Counted from the stretch's first letter, positions 35,880 through 49,959 are shown. The stretch is DNA of 64,000 nucleotides from Sipunculus nudus (GCA_026874595.1 CM049311.1:9583676-9647675), one strand, 5' to 3'. Notes: generated by a model from the letters alone, not told the origin. Translations and numbers: made by a program.

Positions 35880-37320
35880 TGATATGTATGTAACTAAGGT
35901 ATATACAGGTAAAAACAGGTAAATCTGTACTAACTGTATTTCCACTCACTGATATATAACCAAAATGACCCCTTTCATCCTGTTCAGGTAACCCATTAAC
36001 CATTTGATAAAAACAGGGAAATGTAAGGATTTTTTTTCACTCTAAGGTAATTATTAATTAAAGGTATGAAAAAGGTAAATGATTTGGTTTAATACTGGAA
36101 AGGGAACCACCAACGAACCAGAATGTGCAAGTAAAATTGGATTTTTCTGTGGAAATCAAGCATTTTTCACCTGAAAAGCTTGCTGACCCAAAGAGCACAT
36201 GCTATGATTATTCACATTTAATACATATGTTTACCTGTACAGGTAAGTAAAGGTAAATTATTTTTTTTCTGAATATGTTAGCAAACGCCTTGTTCATCAT
36301 TATAGTTACTATAAATTAATACCTTCTCTATTTATGGACTGTATAATTCATTTTTATATAAGAACAGGTGCTTTTAATACAGTAATTAAGTTACCTATGT
36401 GAATAGTACCTTTGTTCTTCAACTGATCTAATTACCTGTGGCAGTGACAAAATCATGCTAAAAAGTGGCTGAGAAGAATATTTATAAACAAGTGTCAACT
36501 GTGTAAAACCATTATATTTTGGTTTTTCAGACATGTAAAACATAAATTGATAATTTTGGTTAAGGTTACACATAAAAACATACTCACCTGTACAGGTGAG
36601 TTCAGGTAAATACAGGCAAATTATTTTTTTAGTGAAGTATATATTTTATACATGTAATAAGGGAGGAAAAAAAAACACAACTTAATTTTGAGTGCCATGT
36701 GTAAAATTTATGAATTACAGGTACTAACTGCACCATTTATTGGGTTGCCTGAAATGATACCTTTGATCTTAAACAGATTTAATTACCTTTGTAAGTACAG
36801 AATATAAAGACAACTTTTCATTTTAAAAGTAGATAGGAAATTTTTGAAGGAGTCAAAACAATATGCAGAATCTATCTTTTAATTAACTGCACAGCCACAA
36901 GACTTGTGGATTTCAATTTTGCCAATTTCTACCTGTAAAAGTTTACTCACCTGCACAGGTAAGATCAGGTAAATAAAGGTAAATTCTCATTTTTTTATTT
37001 AAATCATATATTATACTTGTTATAAGGGACATCACAATAAAAATTGGTTACTTTTGTCCAATGTGCAAAATATATAATTTATGGATGTGAAATGCACTAA
37101 TTATCTAGTTACCTGTAATATACCTTTTTATGTCAAATTAATATATTTTAACATGTGCAGGTAAAAAACAAATCGCCTACTGATTTTAAAATAAAATCTG
37201 GAAAATTGTGTCTACCCTGTTTGTTAACATTTCATGCAATAAAAAAATTGCTGTTTAGATGGTCTGTCGCGTTTATCTGCACAGGTAAAAATCCAGGTGC
37301 GACAGGTAAACAGGTGTGCA
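35880..37320. repeat. Tandem repeat, unit about 353-363 bp, with ACCTGTACAGGTAAG cores
   Basis: ACCTGTACAGGT-like words recur at 36233, 36586 and 36949, with weaker related copies near 35.9 and 37.28 kb. Each is followed by AGGTAAA-type words. Units have diverged between cores. No reading frame is conserved across units. Confidence 0.75.
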
Positions 37321-37840
37321 CTTGGTTCGATCAACGCTTGGCCTAAATAAACGTTGATATATCCAAATCTTTCCCATTCGAAACAGTGCAAATGTACTAA
37401 AATTTGAAATAAAAAAATCAAAACAAATATGTCTTACGCTTGTGAAAACTCTTATTTTCTTAATTGAGGGTATCCATGCAATTTCTTTTTAAGTACCCGC
37501 CCCTCCGCGGCTGACGGTGATTGAGCGATAATGAGTGAATTTAGCAATATGTAGCACACAAGGTACATTAACGAGGCGGTTTTGCAGACTTTAGTCGCAG
37601 AATTATACTATCTAGTCAATATAACGGAAAAATAAAAATAAATAAAACATTTACTGGGCAATTAAGATGCAAGACGACACGTCTGTTTGGGTTTTTTTCC
37701 TGAACGGTCCAATTCTACAGCTTCATCCCTCAGCCAGCGATGACGCACTGACGCTGCAAACTTTTCTCACCCAATCGTATCTACTTTTACATCGGCAAGG
37801 TTCACGTGACTGGGTCTTGCGTGTTTATTTTGTAAAGTCT

Positions 37841-39089
37841 TAGGCCCCACTCGAGAGTGTGAAACTGGTTTCGGTTCAGCGAAACCATTCACTTACTAAT
37901 AGCGAAACCGAAACTGGTTTTGGCGAAACTACGAAACCATCTCCGGAGATGGTTTCGGTTTCGGTTTCGCCAAAACCGTCCACTCGATAATTATACTGGC
38001 AAGATGGCGAAGGTGGGCTAAAGTAGTGCAATTTCGTTAATTATTTTATTAATTGATACTGTTGATACCTCTTAGGGTTAAATAAGCAATGATTGAGATA
38101 TAAACATTCTTTCAGAATTGTTTTGAATATAATATTCCCTACTGTAACCATGCATAGCTAAAGATGAGTCGCACGTATCCTGTACGTCCATGTCGACTTA
38201 CACGTTGACATGTTGCAAGTCTATTTTCATCATAATTGAATATATATTTTCCAGTCATAATTAATAATGCTATCACTTGGTCTCAAGTGCCCAGGCATGG
38301 ATCTCTTACTTTTGAGAAAATTTTCATCATTATAATCCGTTCCAGTACCCCTGTCCACATGTTTTTTGGCGATTATCTCTACATAAGACAAACTTGCAAA
38401 ATAATATTTGCACAGATGGCATGAAGATGCAAAAGCGTAATTTTTGGTACCTTACCTACTCAAAATATAAATATTATTCACTTTACGGCCTGGTTGACAT
38501 ATCTCATATATATCCGTGGTTCATGGCGTCCCTAATAAGTGGCCATTGTTTATCCTCCTTGGATATTGATATGAAGTAATGTGACATAACAGTGAGGCGC
38601 GTGCACGCGGAGAATACAAGTCTCGCTGTAAACAGGGGTCGGGAGCTCTTGATTATTGGTCCTATAAATATGGGCGCCTCTTTAGTACGTCACGTCTATT
38701 ATGACGTCATCACTAATCCCTGATATGCCCATTTCACAGATTAGTGGCACGATGTCGCTACAGAATAGACTTGTTACTCATAAAATGCTTTTAAATTGTT
38801 TACAGGAAAATGACATAAGGTACGCTATTATTTCCATAATAGTTAATTACGCTTTTTCCTCTTTCTACCCTAAGATCAAAAAGTTTGGACATTCTTTGAT
38901 TAACAAAAAAATAATAACGAAAAAACAGGTGGACAGGGGTACTGGAACGGACTATAATGAATAATTTACCATGTTATCAATATTTTCTCTTAAAACCGAA
39001 ACCGTCCACTTACAAATACAAGGTGAAACCATACAGAACCGGTTTTCCCAGAACCGAAACCAGTTTCGAATTATCAAGTGTGCCCTTAA
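37841..39089. mobile_element. Non-autonomous TIR element rich in GAAACCGAAACTGGTTTCGG words
   Basis: The left end has TAGGCCCCACTCGAGAGTGT, then GAAACTGGTTTCGGTT. The right end has AACCGAAACCAGTTTCGAAT, then TCAAGTGTGCCC. Read on opposite strands, these match. Subterminal repeats of the same GGTTTCGG word lie at both ends. No transposase was seen inside. A frame at 38701-38964 is unrecognised. Confidence 0.7.
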
Positions 39090-39129
39090 ATGGACAAGGT
39101 TCACGTGACTGAGTCTGGCGTGTTTATTA

Positions 39130-42100
39130 TAAGAAGCATCATGAGATGCAGTGCCTACTTGCGGTCGAATTATTCTTTTTTTTTGGGGGGGGGGGGGGGG
39201 GGGGAGTTACCTGGAAACATCCTCTCACGTCATGCGCAATATGTATGCATTAGAATCGATTCTTTCCCGCAGGGATCAGAAACAATGAGAACACTGGTAG
39301 TACTAGTAGAACAATAATTTATTACATATGTAATAAATATGCACATTAATGTAAACAAATCGTTATTAACAAGAATTTAAATAACGGAAAATCAATATTT
39401 TTTATTGTTGGAAAGGTGTTTTTAAAATGTGCTATTGGGGATCATGCACATAATACCAAAGTTTATAAATGTGGGAAAACGATACTAAACTGTGAAGTAA
39501 CACCAAAGAAACATGTTTTCACAGTACATTTTAATGTAAGTTATGTTATTCAAATATATAGGCCTACGTAAGTCCAACAATGTTTATAAAAAGTATGCCT
39601 AGTTTCTATGATTTCATAGCAGTACATTCTGGTTTCTTAGAGGAAAATTGCACGTACATATCTTCATGCATCTTACTTTTCCAGGTCTTCAATTTGCACT
39701 TTATTTCAGTGACATTTAAATGAAGCATAATTACGTCATATGAAATTAATATAAAATTGAAATATAATATATAATTACATTTATTCAGTTCAACTTCACT
39801 TGAAGAAAAGTAGGAAATTTATTTAATAATTTTGAGATGCACAATTCCTTGGTTAACTAGATGTATTCACGAAACCTATAGCTAATCTGGTAACCTCCGT
39901 ATGTAACTTTGTACATTTAAGCCCTCATATAGTCAGAAATCATGCAGTGCTGATAAAACTTCAGCTTCAGCAGGAAAGCATGCGATCTCCCCAGGCTGCA
40001 AGCTAGGTGGTGATTTCACGGAGAGGCAGAGTTCCAGTTAATTATAAAACAATATGCAGCAACAATTCAATAATTCTTAAGAAGCACCTGGAATGTTCCA
40101 AAAACTTCTAATAAGTTATGATCTCTTGGGTGTTTGTTTATTTATTTATTTTGTATTCACCAGTCCCGTCAGCTGTAGAGACGCGGACCATGACCTACAC
40201 CTGGCAATTATACATGTCGTTCGGTTCCCGAACATTGTAAATGATGTCATTATCCTTTGATGATTAATGTAATAGATGCCAATTTAAAGCAGTGATTTTC
40301 ACTCCGAATCCCCGTCTGGTTGGCCACATGTTGTGTGCTGTCTTTCCGCTAAAATCTTCTGTGTGATAGAAAAATTTCCTTGTGCTAATAAAACTGTCAA
40401 TCAAACGTTAAAATGACAAGGTCGGTGGGTAAAAATAGAAGCCGACACCCTGTGGTATTTTAGGTCTTCGAAAGGGGCAAGTTTGAGACAAAGCCATCAA
40501 ACATTTTGCAATATAGATATATTTGTATACCTGCGTCTTTTAAATCTTATCTTACAGCAATGGAAAGGTACAATTATATTTCAGTCTAATTTGTCCACCT
40601 GCATAGTTTCTCGATCGTCATTTTGAATACACCATGCGCATGCATATCGAAAATCCGCATCTTTGGTCTTTATATTTTACTTTCACTGTGTCACCGTCAC
40701 TATATATATACGCTATAGCTTCTAATTTAAGATTGGATAATGCATTTTATTCATTTTCTTGCAAGTATCATGACTGAGACTGACTCCGCCGTATGACTTT
40801 AAAGGATTATCATGACCACGACAAATTTTCCATATTTAATCCCTGGGCCATGCATGCACGCGTTGACTGGATTTTGAGAGCGATATCAATATAAAGCGGC
40901 GTTTATACCGGGTGCACATACGGTATATGCGATATATATGCAGTCTGCGGTATACATTATGTATTTTTTATGAATATAGGCTGTGAATGAACCCGATTTG
41001 AAAAACTTTCATAGATGAAATATAAAAAGGAGCTATAAGTTCTGGTATTAGTGATAAGATTTTATGTTTAAAAGGTACAAACATTTATAACGCAGTATTT
41101 TTCCTTACAACAATGAATAGCCTGTTATAGGCAAATGTATTACAATAAAATTATTTACTTCAATTCATAATATAATAGGTTATATTTTTTAAATTTAGTT
41201 TGCTATGTGCCATATATATTTAAGGATGTTTTGCAGCTCCGCCCAAAATCTGTTTCACTGGCAGTGACAACTATTGGTGCTTTTTTCAATCACTAACGAA
41301 AATTATAATACGCACATAGGCCTATATATATACACACACACACACACACAAAAATGCGCACACGTGCACGTAGGGCCTACACACGTAGCCTATACATATA
41401 CAGGAAGTACTACACATATAAAAATTCGTAAAATCTGTTCAGTATGTGTTAAAACCGTATTAATACATATTTGTTCAAGCGTATAAGTCACTTACTGTCT
41501 TGTTTTACATATTCAAGGATCTGGGTGTATAGGCGTACAGTTCCACGTACGTCGAATAATAATTACTTCAATATTTCATGGAGTATTAAGTTATCTTTAT
41601 ATTTTACACTGGAAAATTAACTATATCCATAAATTATCTGGCTCTTTCTAATTTAAGACGGTATTAATTTTATTTTCAATCCAAAAAAGCCTCTTAGAAT
41701 GATTGACAGTTCTTGTGCACGGCCGATTGTGCCCGATTACGATTGTACATAGAATGTTTGGCACAGAAATGATCACTAGTAAACAATCAGACATCACATA
41801 TATATACGACCTGATATATGACAGTATCTTCGATTTTTAGTTCGGAAAATATGTTAATATCTAAAATAAATACTCATCTTATTATATAATATCGGTTAAA
41901 CATGGTTTTCCAGTGCCAATACATAACACAGTAAAGAGGTCACGCAGATCACGTGCGTGGTGTCTGTCAGACTCGTCAGTCAGTCGGACGGCGATCATTG
42001 GTCACAAGTTAAACCAATAAAAAAGGGGATATTATATGATCTTGGAAATATTTAACGGAAGTAAAATCTGTAAACACACTGCTCCTGATTTTGTCACCGG

Positions 42101-42190
42101 GATTGATTGCCAACATTTAGTAATTTACCGATTTCTGATGAATTTAGCGTAGGTGTCTGATTTTACTCTCGCAGCCGACATGTTACCAGG
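39130..42190. other. Stretch without a recognised gene
   Basis: AT-rich sequence with a short (CA)n at 41331-41350. Frames are short and show no family signature. Confidence 0.5.
39184..39206. repeat. Poly-G tract
   Basis: A homopolymer of about 22 G preceded by poly-T. Confidence 0.85.
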
Positions 42191-42394
42191 GCTCACGTAA
42201 AAAGGCCACGTGAGTGAAAGTCAATCATTTTTATATTTTTCCAACAAGTCTGCGTTCGCGCCAGTTTGGATCTTGGTCACATGTTAGAACAACACTTGAC
42301 GTTTTTCTCGTTCATTTAAGTACAAATATGATGGATGACAATGGACATTTCACCCCAAAAACTTGCCCCAATTACGGGTATGTAAAATGGGCTT

Positions 42395-42675
42395 TAGCGC
42401 GCCCGGGCGGGCGCCTTTGAATTCTACGCCCGTAACAAACCGCGCGCCCTGGCGGGCGTTATTGGAGTTTAAAGCCTTAAACCAACCAAGGCACTCGCCA
42501 TGACTCAGATGATGGCGTTCGCTAGTCTGTAGGTTGGAGGAAGCCAGAGAACCCGGAGAAAACCACCTGCCTTAGATGGGCAACTACCACCCACTATTAA
42601 AGCCACATCGGGGATCGAACCCGGGTCGCCAACGAAGAGAGCCGAGCGTTTTACCTCTCGACTCTCCAGGCCCCT
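42395..42675 (-). repeat. tRNA-headed SINE-like repeat with GC-rich flank
   Basis: The plus strand has AGCCAGAGAACCCGGAGAAA, a phrase common in invertebrate SINE copies. The minus strand has AGAGTCGAGAGGTAAAACGC and the B box GGGTTCGATCCCCGATG. The left part is a GC-rich inverted stretch (GCGCCCGGGCGGGCGCC). No protein is encoded. Confidence 0.65.
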
Positions 42676-42999
42676 TACAAAAAAAACCTATCATAATTGT
42701 AAATTTGAATGATTCCTGCTGAGTGTTCTGCGAGTTAGCTATTATGGTCATTTGTACTTTATCAGATCCGTCCTAACATAAAGGATATTGCGCTGTGCTG
42801 GTGTCGGTAAGAGGTGTGAGTAAGACCGTCTTGGCATCCATTTGAACTTGGGTCTTGTTCTTGGAATTATAATGATTGCAATTCTGCAAGTCTTGCTTAT
42901 GACACACAACTGTAAACAGATATAGTCTGTTACAATACCCTTACATAAGACTTGTAACTTACAAGAACAGTAACTGGTGTAAAACACTTTGTTACACTT

Positions 43000-44006
43000 G
43001 TAACGTGAAAATGGGTAACATAATGACACACAGATGTCCTTAAGTTATTTAAATGAATAAAAATACTTTTTTCGCAACAGACCCTTGATGTTTTGAGAAG
43101 ATGACGGCCGTAAACCATTGGCGGAGTCCATCATTAAGGCTTATGATACATTAGTATTATGAATTTTTATTAGACGTGTAATGTAATGCATACTTTCTTA
43201 TGCTTTGGCCAAATTATGAAATGTAAAATGGGAATGTGGTCCCGTTATACAGGTAAAAGGGAGTCCACTATTGACACGCTGATCACCGTTATGCACAGGT
43301 AAGATTTATAAGCGGGAGGGGGGGAATTCTTCATATGGCGTTAGTTGGCTGGTCATTTCTGTGCAGGTGGTGGCGCTTGCCACACGTTTTCATCTTTATT
43401 ATCTCCACTCTTGTATATACCTATGCATAGGTAGAGATTTTTTTTTGTGCCTCTTGATAGGAAAGACGGTGAAAGTACCATTTAAAAACCGCTTGTAAAC
43501 GGAACGCTCTGAATGATGAGCGATTACTTCATAAAATGTGGCAAGCGCATCAACCAGAATCTTTATACTAGGATGATCACTGTCGTGTATGTAATGGAAT
43601 AATAATAAATTTTTAATGAATAAACACTGCTTCGTAGACATACTCATTTATTTTATAATGCCTTATATGTTCTTTACTTAATGAACACTCTTACCTGCGA
43701 ATGTGAAACAAAGGCGTTTCGTAAAGATAAGAAATGAATAGCAAGCAAGATATCTGCAAAAATAAGAGTGAAGGAGTCCAAAATACATTTAACGAAGCGA
43801 AATAACCATTGCATATTAAGTTTTTCCCACTCGGAGTATACCGAAAGCGAAACCGAACAGACAGTGTTTGGTTTTGTTGAATTATCAGGCCGAAATGGTA
43901 TATAAATATGTCAACAGCAGCCTGATATGAAAAATAGACCATTATATAAAGATAAAATAAAGGGACAACATAATATCAGGACTTCCTCCTCTGTGAGCAC
44001 AAAAAT

Positions 44007-44059
<53 letters not shown>

Positions 44060-46700
44060 CCCGTACCTCTCTTATTTATATACATTCAGTATACACACAC
44101 CTACATTTATATATATATAGATCAATGCGTTATTGTCACTATCCGCATGTTTCGTGCACACAATAAGGCAATCTTCAGATATATTTTATGAATATAGAGC
44201 AGCTCTGCTTGTTAGGAATTGAGTACTTTGATCCTGGGACGACAACCAACCATTATATACTGGAAAACCAGTATTTGCCAATGTGTGTTTTTGTTGTTAT
44301 ATGCATCATGTCAAAGCATAAAGGATTTTAGTTACAGAAGCAAACAGTACATTCAGCATCAGGAAGTGAGTCAGTCTTGAGCCTGTTGTGAAAACATCAC
44401 GCTGTGTACCAGATAATTAACCGAAACACCGAAAGTATTTTTCTATTATTGTATCGAAGTCGTTTGTTAAAATCAAGTATCAGTTTTCCTTTCTGTCTTT
44501 TCGAGATACGTATAGTAATTCACAACCTGTATGCGCCTGTGCCGTTAAAAGGTATAATTTTTGTTATTGCTGATAACATTGAGCGCTGGCGAGGACGTCT
44601 ATTTTTTGTCTCATGAGAGCTTACAGGGCCACGCAAAGGCCCGTTTTTTGTGAGTCCTAGGTTCCAGTAGGCGAGGCCAAGGCCGTTTCTTTTCCTTGAT
44701 TTATTTAGTTTTTTTATTTTCGCATTTATTTCTTGTATTATGATGTGCCCGGGGCTGAGTTTGGTAATTTATATAAAGAGTATTTACGAATCATAATCAT
44801 AACGCTACTATTAATAATAATTTGAACAGGGAGTTTGATGCACAGTGCCATTAGGAGTGTACCGCCAAATGCGGATCCAGGGGAATATTCCAGGAACGCG
44901 GCTAAAAGGAAGGTACAGCTTGTATGGCTAACTTGCCTCTAGTAGTTATACTAATGAATATATATGATTATATATGATAATGCATATAAAATTCCAAAGA
45001 GGTTGAAGTGCCTTGTGCACAATAAGCAGAGGTCAATGGCCTGTAAAAATAATAAATAAATGCCGAAGTGTTTAGTAAAATCTAAGAAACATATTACAAC
45101 TTGTAACTAGGACAGAACGGCGAGACAATGTAAAATCTGTGATGCATAGATAAAGAGGAAAAGTGACACATATTCTAGGAGCCCTGCCAGTTCATAATCC
45201 TAATACTAACAAGGGTCAAAGTATCCCTTGCTTCAACAGGCACCATAGAAACCAGCTGTAGTATTCAGTGGAGTGGGAAGAGCTTGTACCACAAAGATGT
45301 CTACGACTTCCCATTACACTTTTTCTTTACTGTTAATGCTACTTTGCAGATCAAACAGACATTAAATACATAAAATATTATCAAATGAGGTGCATAACCT
45401 CACATAAAGTTTAGTTTTCAACAACATTGACACTGTTCGATGATTTGTGGTTAAAAGGGAACTTGTCATACAGTCTTGGTGCTTAAAAAAGAGACTCTGC
45501 CTCTGGGATTTATAGAAGTAAAGTTCACGTTGTTTGCTTCTTTATAAAATCGATTGGTGAGGTTGACAAATAATTTAAAGGCCCAGTTCGGGTATAAAAG
45601 AAGCTTGAACTACAACCGAGTCAGTATACAATCGACTGCAGTGTTCAGACCAATTTGGCATCAGAAGGGTTAATGTGGATTTTATCAAAAATAACTTGCC
45701 TGTTTGTCCGCAAAATTGTCTGTCAGAAACATCTCATGGAAATATATCATTTTTTTCTTCCATTAAGTACAAAGTATTAGTTTAAACTGCTAATTCCAGA
45801 TTTTTGTATTCAGCAGCCATTTCTATTTTGAATTTACCGGTCCTAGCTCAGGGGTATCCAGTATCACAACAAACGCCCACATGTGAAATCCCCTTTGCTG
45901 GCTTTCTGCTCCTACCACAGGCCTTACTCTTAAATTGATAGAACCCAGCCTGGGTTGGATTCCCAAGCTGCCCAAAGCCACTCTGGATCATTAATCACTG
46001 TGGATAACCCCTCCTCACATGGTGAGCCTGAACTAGCTCCACTGGGGGATGGTGGGGGGGGGGGGGGGGGGGCTGTTGCTCAAGGACCACTTGACATGTA
46101 CACATTATGAATCCTGAAAGTATCTCTACAGTGTCGTGCAATAAAATTTCGTGAATTCCCAAAATGGATTGAATTTTCACAGGTTTAATATCATGTGTAT
46201 AGGGTTTAAACAGTTTACTTTAAGGTGATCTTTCTCGGTCCTTTATGGTGACAACATTTATGTTATCAGCATATGGTGTTGTAATTATATTTTCTGAAGT
46301 GCGCATCTTTAATATTTGGCTATATAAAACCAGAAGCTTGTGCTATGTGGAAACATAAAAATCTATTAACGTTAACTTTAATGTTCTATAAAATCTAATT
46401 TTGATAGTTAGAACACCCTGAGTAAAAAATATCTGAGTCGAGTTATCTATATCTTAACGTGTTTTCAAAATATACTTCTTTTTCGAACAAATTAATTTTT
46501 AGTCAAATATCTATATAAAAACCACCAGTTAAAAGAAAACCAAAGAATAACATTTACCCCAATGTAGAGAACATTCTGAGTTTCAGATTATATGTAAGCC
46601 AAGGGGTCTCAGATGGGTAGTTTGAGTGGTGTAAAATATTAAGGGAAAACAGAAAAAAAATACCTTCACATGTTCATTTGACAATTCTGAAACCTCAACA
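43000..46700. other. Stretch without a recognised gene
   Basis: It holds a TA microsatellite at about 44015-44057, a poly-G tract of about 19 at 46054-46072 and short frames without recognisable similarity. Confidence 0.5.
44015..44057. repeat. (AT)n microsatellite
   Basis: An alternating TA tract of about 40 bp. Confidence 0.9.
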
Positions 46701-46736
46701 CGAACATTTACTAATTCGTCCGAGGTAAAGCATTGT

Positions 46737-46800
46737 AGTGTAATCAATGTGAAATTCATAAACATTATTCTATAAATCTGCACCGGTTCGTGCCAATGCA
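46737..46800 (-). other. Duplicated intron segment of the receptor family
   Basis: The stretch with ATAAACATTATT and TCTGCACCGGTTCGTGCC matches the first intron of the main gene (28738-28800: ATAAACATCATT, TCTGCACCGTTCCGTGCC). It lies downstream of the decayed leader at 48184-48244, as expected if a whole gene segment was duplicated and then lost its exons. Confidence 0.5.
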
Positions 46801-48183
46801 AATCTGATAACGCTTTTAATTTTTTTATTTGTACTGGAAATAAATAATACTTATGTGAAATGCAATGGCAAATGCTTGTTTTAATGAGCAAGAGAAATAC
46901 AAAGAAGTCCACACAACATTCCTAAATGTAGCCAGCCATGCGGAGCGAAAGGCACGCATGATCATGTTTTTTGTCTATGGTTCTCCACGTTCTTGAAGGT
47001 CATGGGTGGACTTGGAAGGACGTGACCTTTACCGTAGGACACCGTAGTGGGACATGATCGAGTGAACGAGGTTGTTTTTGCGGAGTCCATGGCTTTCTGT
47101 AATGTTCAGAAGGAACGGGACAGGACGTGGTCCCTGACACTGAAATATGCACCCCATTGCACCTTGATAGAACGGAATTGGCATGTCAAACACTGGGAGC
47201 TAGACCTCGGTTATTCATCTTGTAACCCCAGAACGTAATCCATTGCCGTAGGATACCGTAGGAAAACGTGACTGGACGTGTCTACATTGACACTGCCGTA
47301 GGACGGCATATTATCACAGAGATAATATCAAGTGTAAAGATCGTCTGACAGGTTGGAATATTTATATTATCCACCGGCTGTCTACATATTCGACATTTAA
47401 ATGCAATCAGTTCGTAACACTTGTGATTGTGATTACAAAAAGTATCGACTTGGAATTATTTAGGAGGATGTTTGTTTGCTTATATATAGGCTATATGACA
47501 GTGGCGTCATAAGGTATCACCCATATTGTCGGTATACCGGGCCTGAAGATCCTTGTGTAACACACCCCTTTTTGGAAAACTGGAATGTTACAACACGATT
47601 CACCAATCTTGTGACAGTGAGCATGATGGGTGGCAGTCCTGAAATGTCTTTCTCAGGTTTACATTTTGTTCCTTGTAAACAACATATTGGTGAATGGCCC
47701 GGCAAAAAAACACATGACGGGCAAGATTTTATCGGAGTAGTTGATTTTAGAAGAACTTTCCGCAGCTGTACAGAAAGTTGTCAATGACCTAGTTCTTAGT
47801 GTTCATCCTTGATTTCACATGTAGGTCCTTAACTAAATATGGGATAATACTAAAATATTGGGGTTCATCTTGACCTTGAGATAATCAAATATTTCATAAC
47901 ATTATCCAAAGATAGTTCAAACTGATTTTCAGAGATCCTTTGATAATGCGTGGCAAACTATAATACCGTTTTGTCCATTATTTTCATCAGCTCAAAACAT
48001 TTCGTACACACACACCTGAATTCAACACTCCATGCTAGGCTGAGAGCACTGCTGGGGGAAATGATGCCGAATAAACCTTAATGAATGAGCATTGCTGTCC
48101 AGAAATACATAACATTTCATACAAAGTATGCCCTTGATAATACATTGTATATCCTTTACATGATGGAAAGGTCATTTACTAAC

Positions 48184-48244
48184 CTTGGATGGTAAGACAA
48201 ACTCGTGTCGCAAAGGTGAGAACCAGCACCAAGCCTTCCGCCTT
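48184..48244 (-). pseudogene. Decayed leader exon: ATG replaced by AAG
   Basis: This is a 61-nt segment with a GTTAGT donor in phase 1. Aligned to the leader at 28864-28924, the start codon position holds AAG (48244-48242), and the rest reads AEGLVLVLTFATRVCLTIQ. Flanking DNA on its 5' side (ATTACACTTT) also matches the other leaders. Without ATG it cannot start translation there, so it is a relic of another gene copy. Confidence 0.58.
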
Positions 48245-49959
48245 TTAAAGTGTAATGGAGTCAACGATACACTCATTATTGAACCTAAAGGGCCCCTAAA
48301 CTTGTCAACCAAGATGTATCTCACTCACTAATGGATACATGTACATCAAAAGTGAACCAAAAAAGAAAGCCACTGAGCTTTTTTCAGTTTGAACGAAGTA
48401 AAAATGATCTAATCTCATGATGGTGCATGTGTTTACTAAACTCTATACTAACTACACGTCCTCATATATGAGATACATGCTGATTTGTATTATTTTAAGT
48501 AGAGTTATTCGAAAATATAATGTCAGTGGGGGGCTTCTTTCTCTTAAAAAAATCAGACAAAGACCATATTTATCTAAACCATCCTATTTGTAACAATCAG
48601 ACAGTTGTATTATTGTTTGTTATAAATGTGTATAGCCTCTATTATATGTATCCTATTGTTACATAAATATATTAATCACATGAAAAATCAACACAAACGG
48701 TTCGATATATAACACGTTTCAAACCTCTGTGCAAAACATCATGGGTCAAAATTTTCTTATTTGTCAGAGATTCTCCAAAAAGTCCAGGGAAGTATACCGT
48801 TATATTTTTATGATCTTTCAAGCTGAGATTAGGATATCATGCCATGCGTCTTGTATCTTAGCGAATGTTGTAGATCAAGTTAGAATCTACATGTGCTTTT
48901 ATTTGTACAGAGGGCCACGCTACGTCCTTCATATTCCGTAGAAGGTAAGCACACAGAGCCGTTCAATTTGTCGTCGATGATCACGATTGGACCAGTTAAT
49001 TTCCTCTCCCAGATTAAGAGAAGGTGCCATATTTCTCGTCCGGGGTGATAACTCAGGGCTTAACACTATAGCTTTGTGATCACCTAGGCCCACGTTAAGG
49101 ACATTCATTCCCGGTCCCACGTGATCGCTAAATGACCCCATATGGCCACTCAAATGCTATAACACTGAAGAAGTCCATGGCCGTTAAGTTTACGTCAAAA
49201 TTTGTGTTACGAAGCCACACCAGGGTTGGTTATTCTTTTCCCAGGTAATAATCCAAATGACATTATTTTGCAGTCTCATTTGATTAAAAAAGCACAGGCC
49301 AAGTAATCAAAATAAAACCGTTCCTTGATCTTTCGAGATATAGACATAATACCATGCTAGTCAGTTTCCCTCCTTGATGAACATAAAGTGCCAAGACCCT
49401 GCCCCACTATTTTCGTAGTGAACCACACGAGATTATGAAAACATTCTTTATGGTCCCTAGGGGTCACACCAAGGTCGCTCATTCTCTGTCCTAGGTTATC
49501 AAACAGGTCGCGAGATCCTATTCAAGGTAATCAAATAGGACCATGACAAGGTCTTTCTTTTTCCGTCCTAGCAGACCCCAGACGACCACGCTAAAAATGT
49601 TCATGTTACGTCGAAGATGCTAGCACAGGACTACGTAAATTCATATCTCGTTTTTAGTGATAATAGAGGGTCATGCAAACTTTCTTCTTTTTTTCTCATA
49701 TCGCTTTGCAGTCACTAATGTACGCGGCTCATGATACCAAGAAAATCTTTGGTCATTTATTTAGTCTAGATGTTAGTTTTGGGTGTAATGTTAGATTTTG
49801 GATTATACCAAGCATATTGCTTGAATATAATGACATAAGTAATATTCTAATTTTTCACCTGCCACACTTGTAAGATGATAGGCCAAGAGCGGTTTGGATG
49901 AGTGATGTACGCTTATGCATATGAGTAAGGGCACAGTCTCTTAGATCAGCGCGTTAGAT

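Noticed and set aside
46583-46912. Minus-strand 109-aa ORF as a possible extra exon
   Set aside because: No CTLD, FN3 or tail motif is present. Part of it overlaps DNA homologous to an intron of the main gene.
47476-47787. 103-aa plus-strand ORF
   Set aside because: It is moderately long, but it has no recognisable domain, no clear splice sites and no repeat relationship to the receptor family. It cannot be separated from chance.
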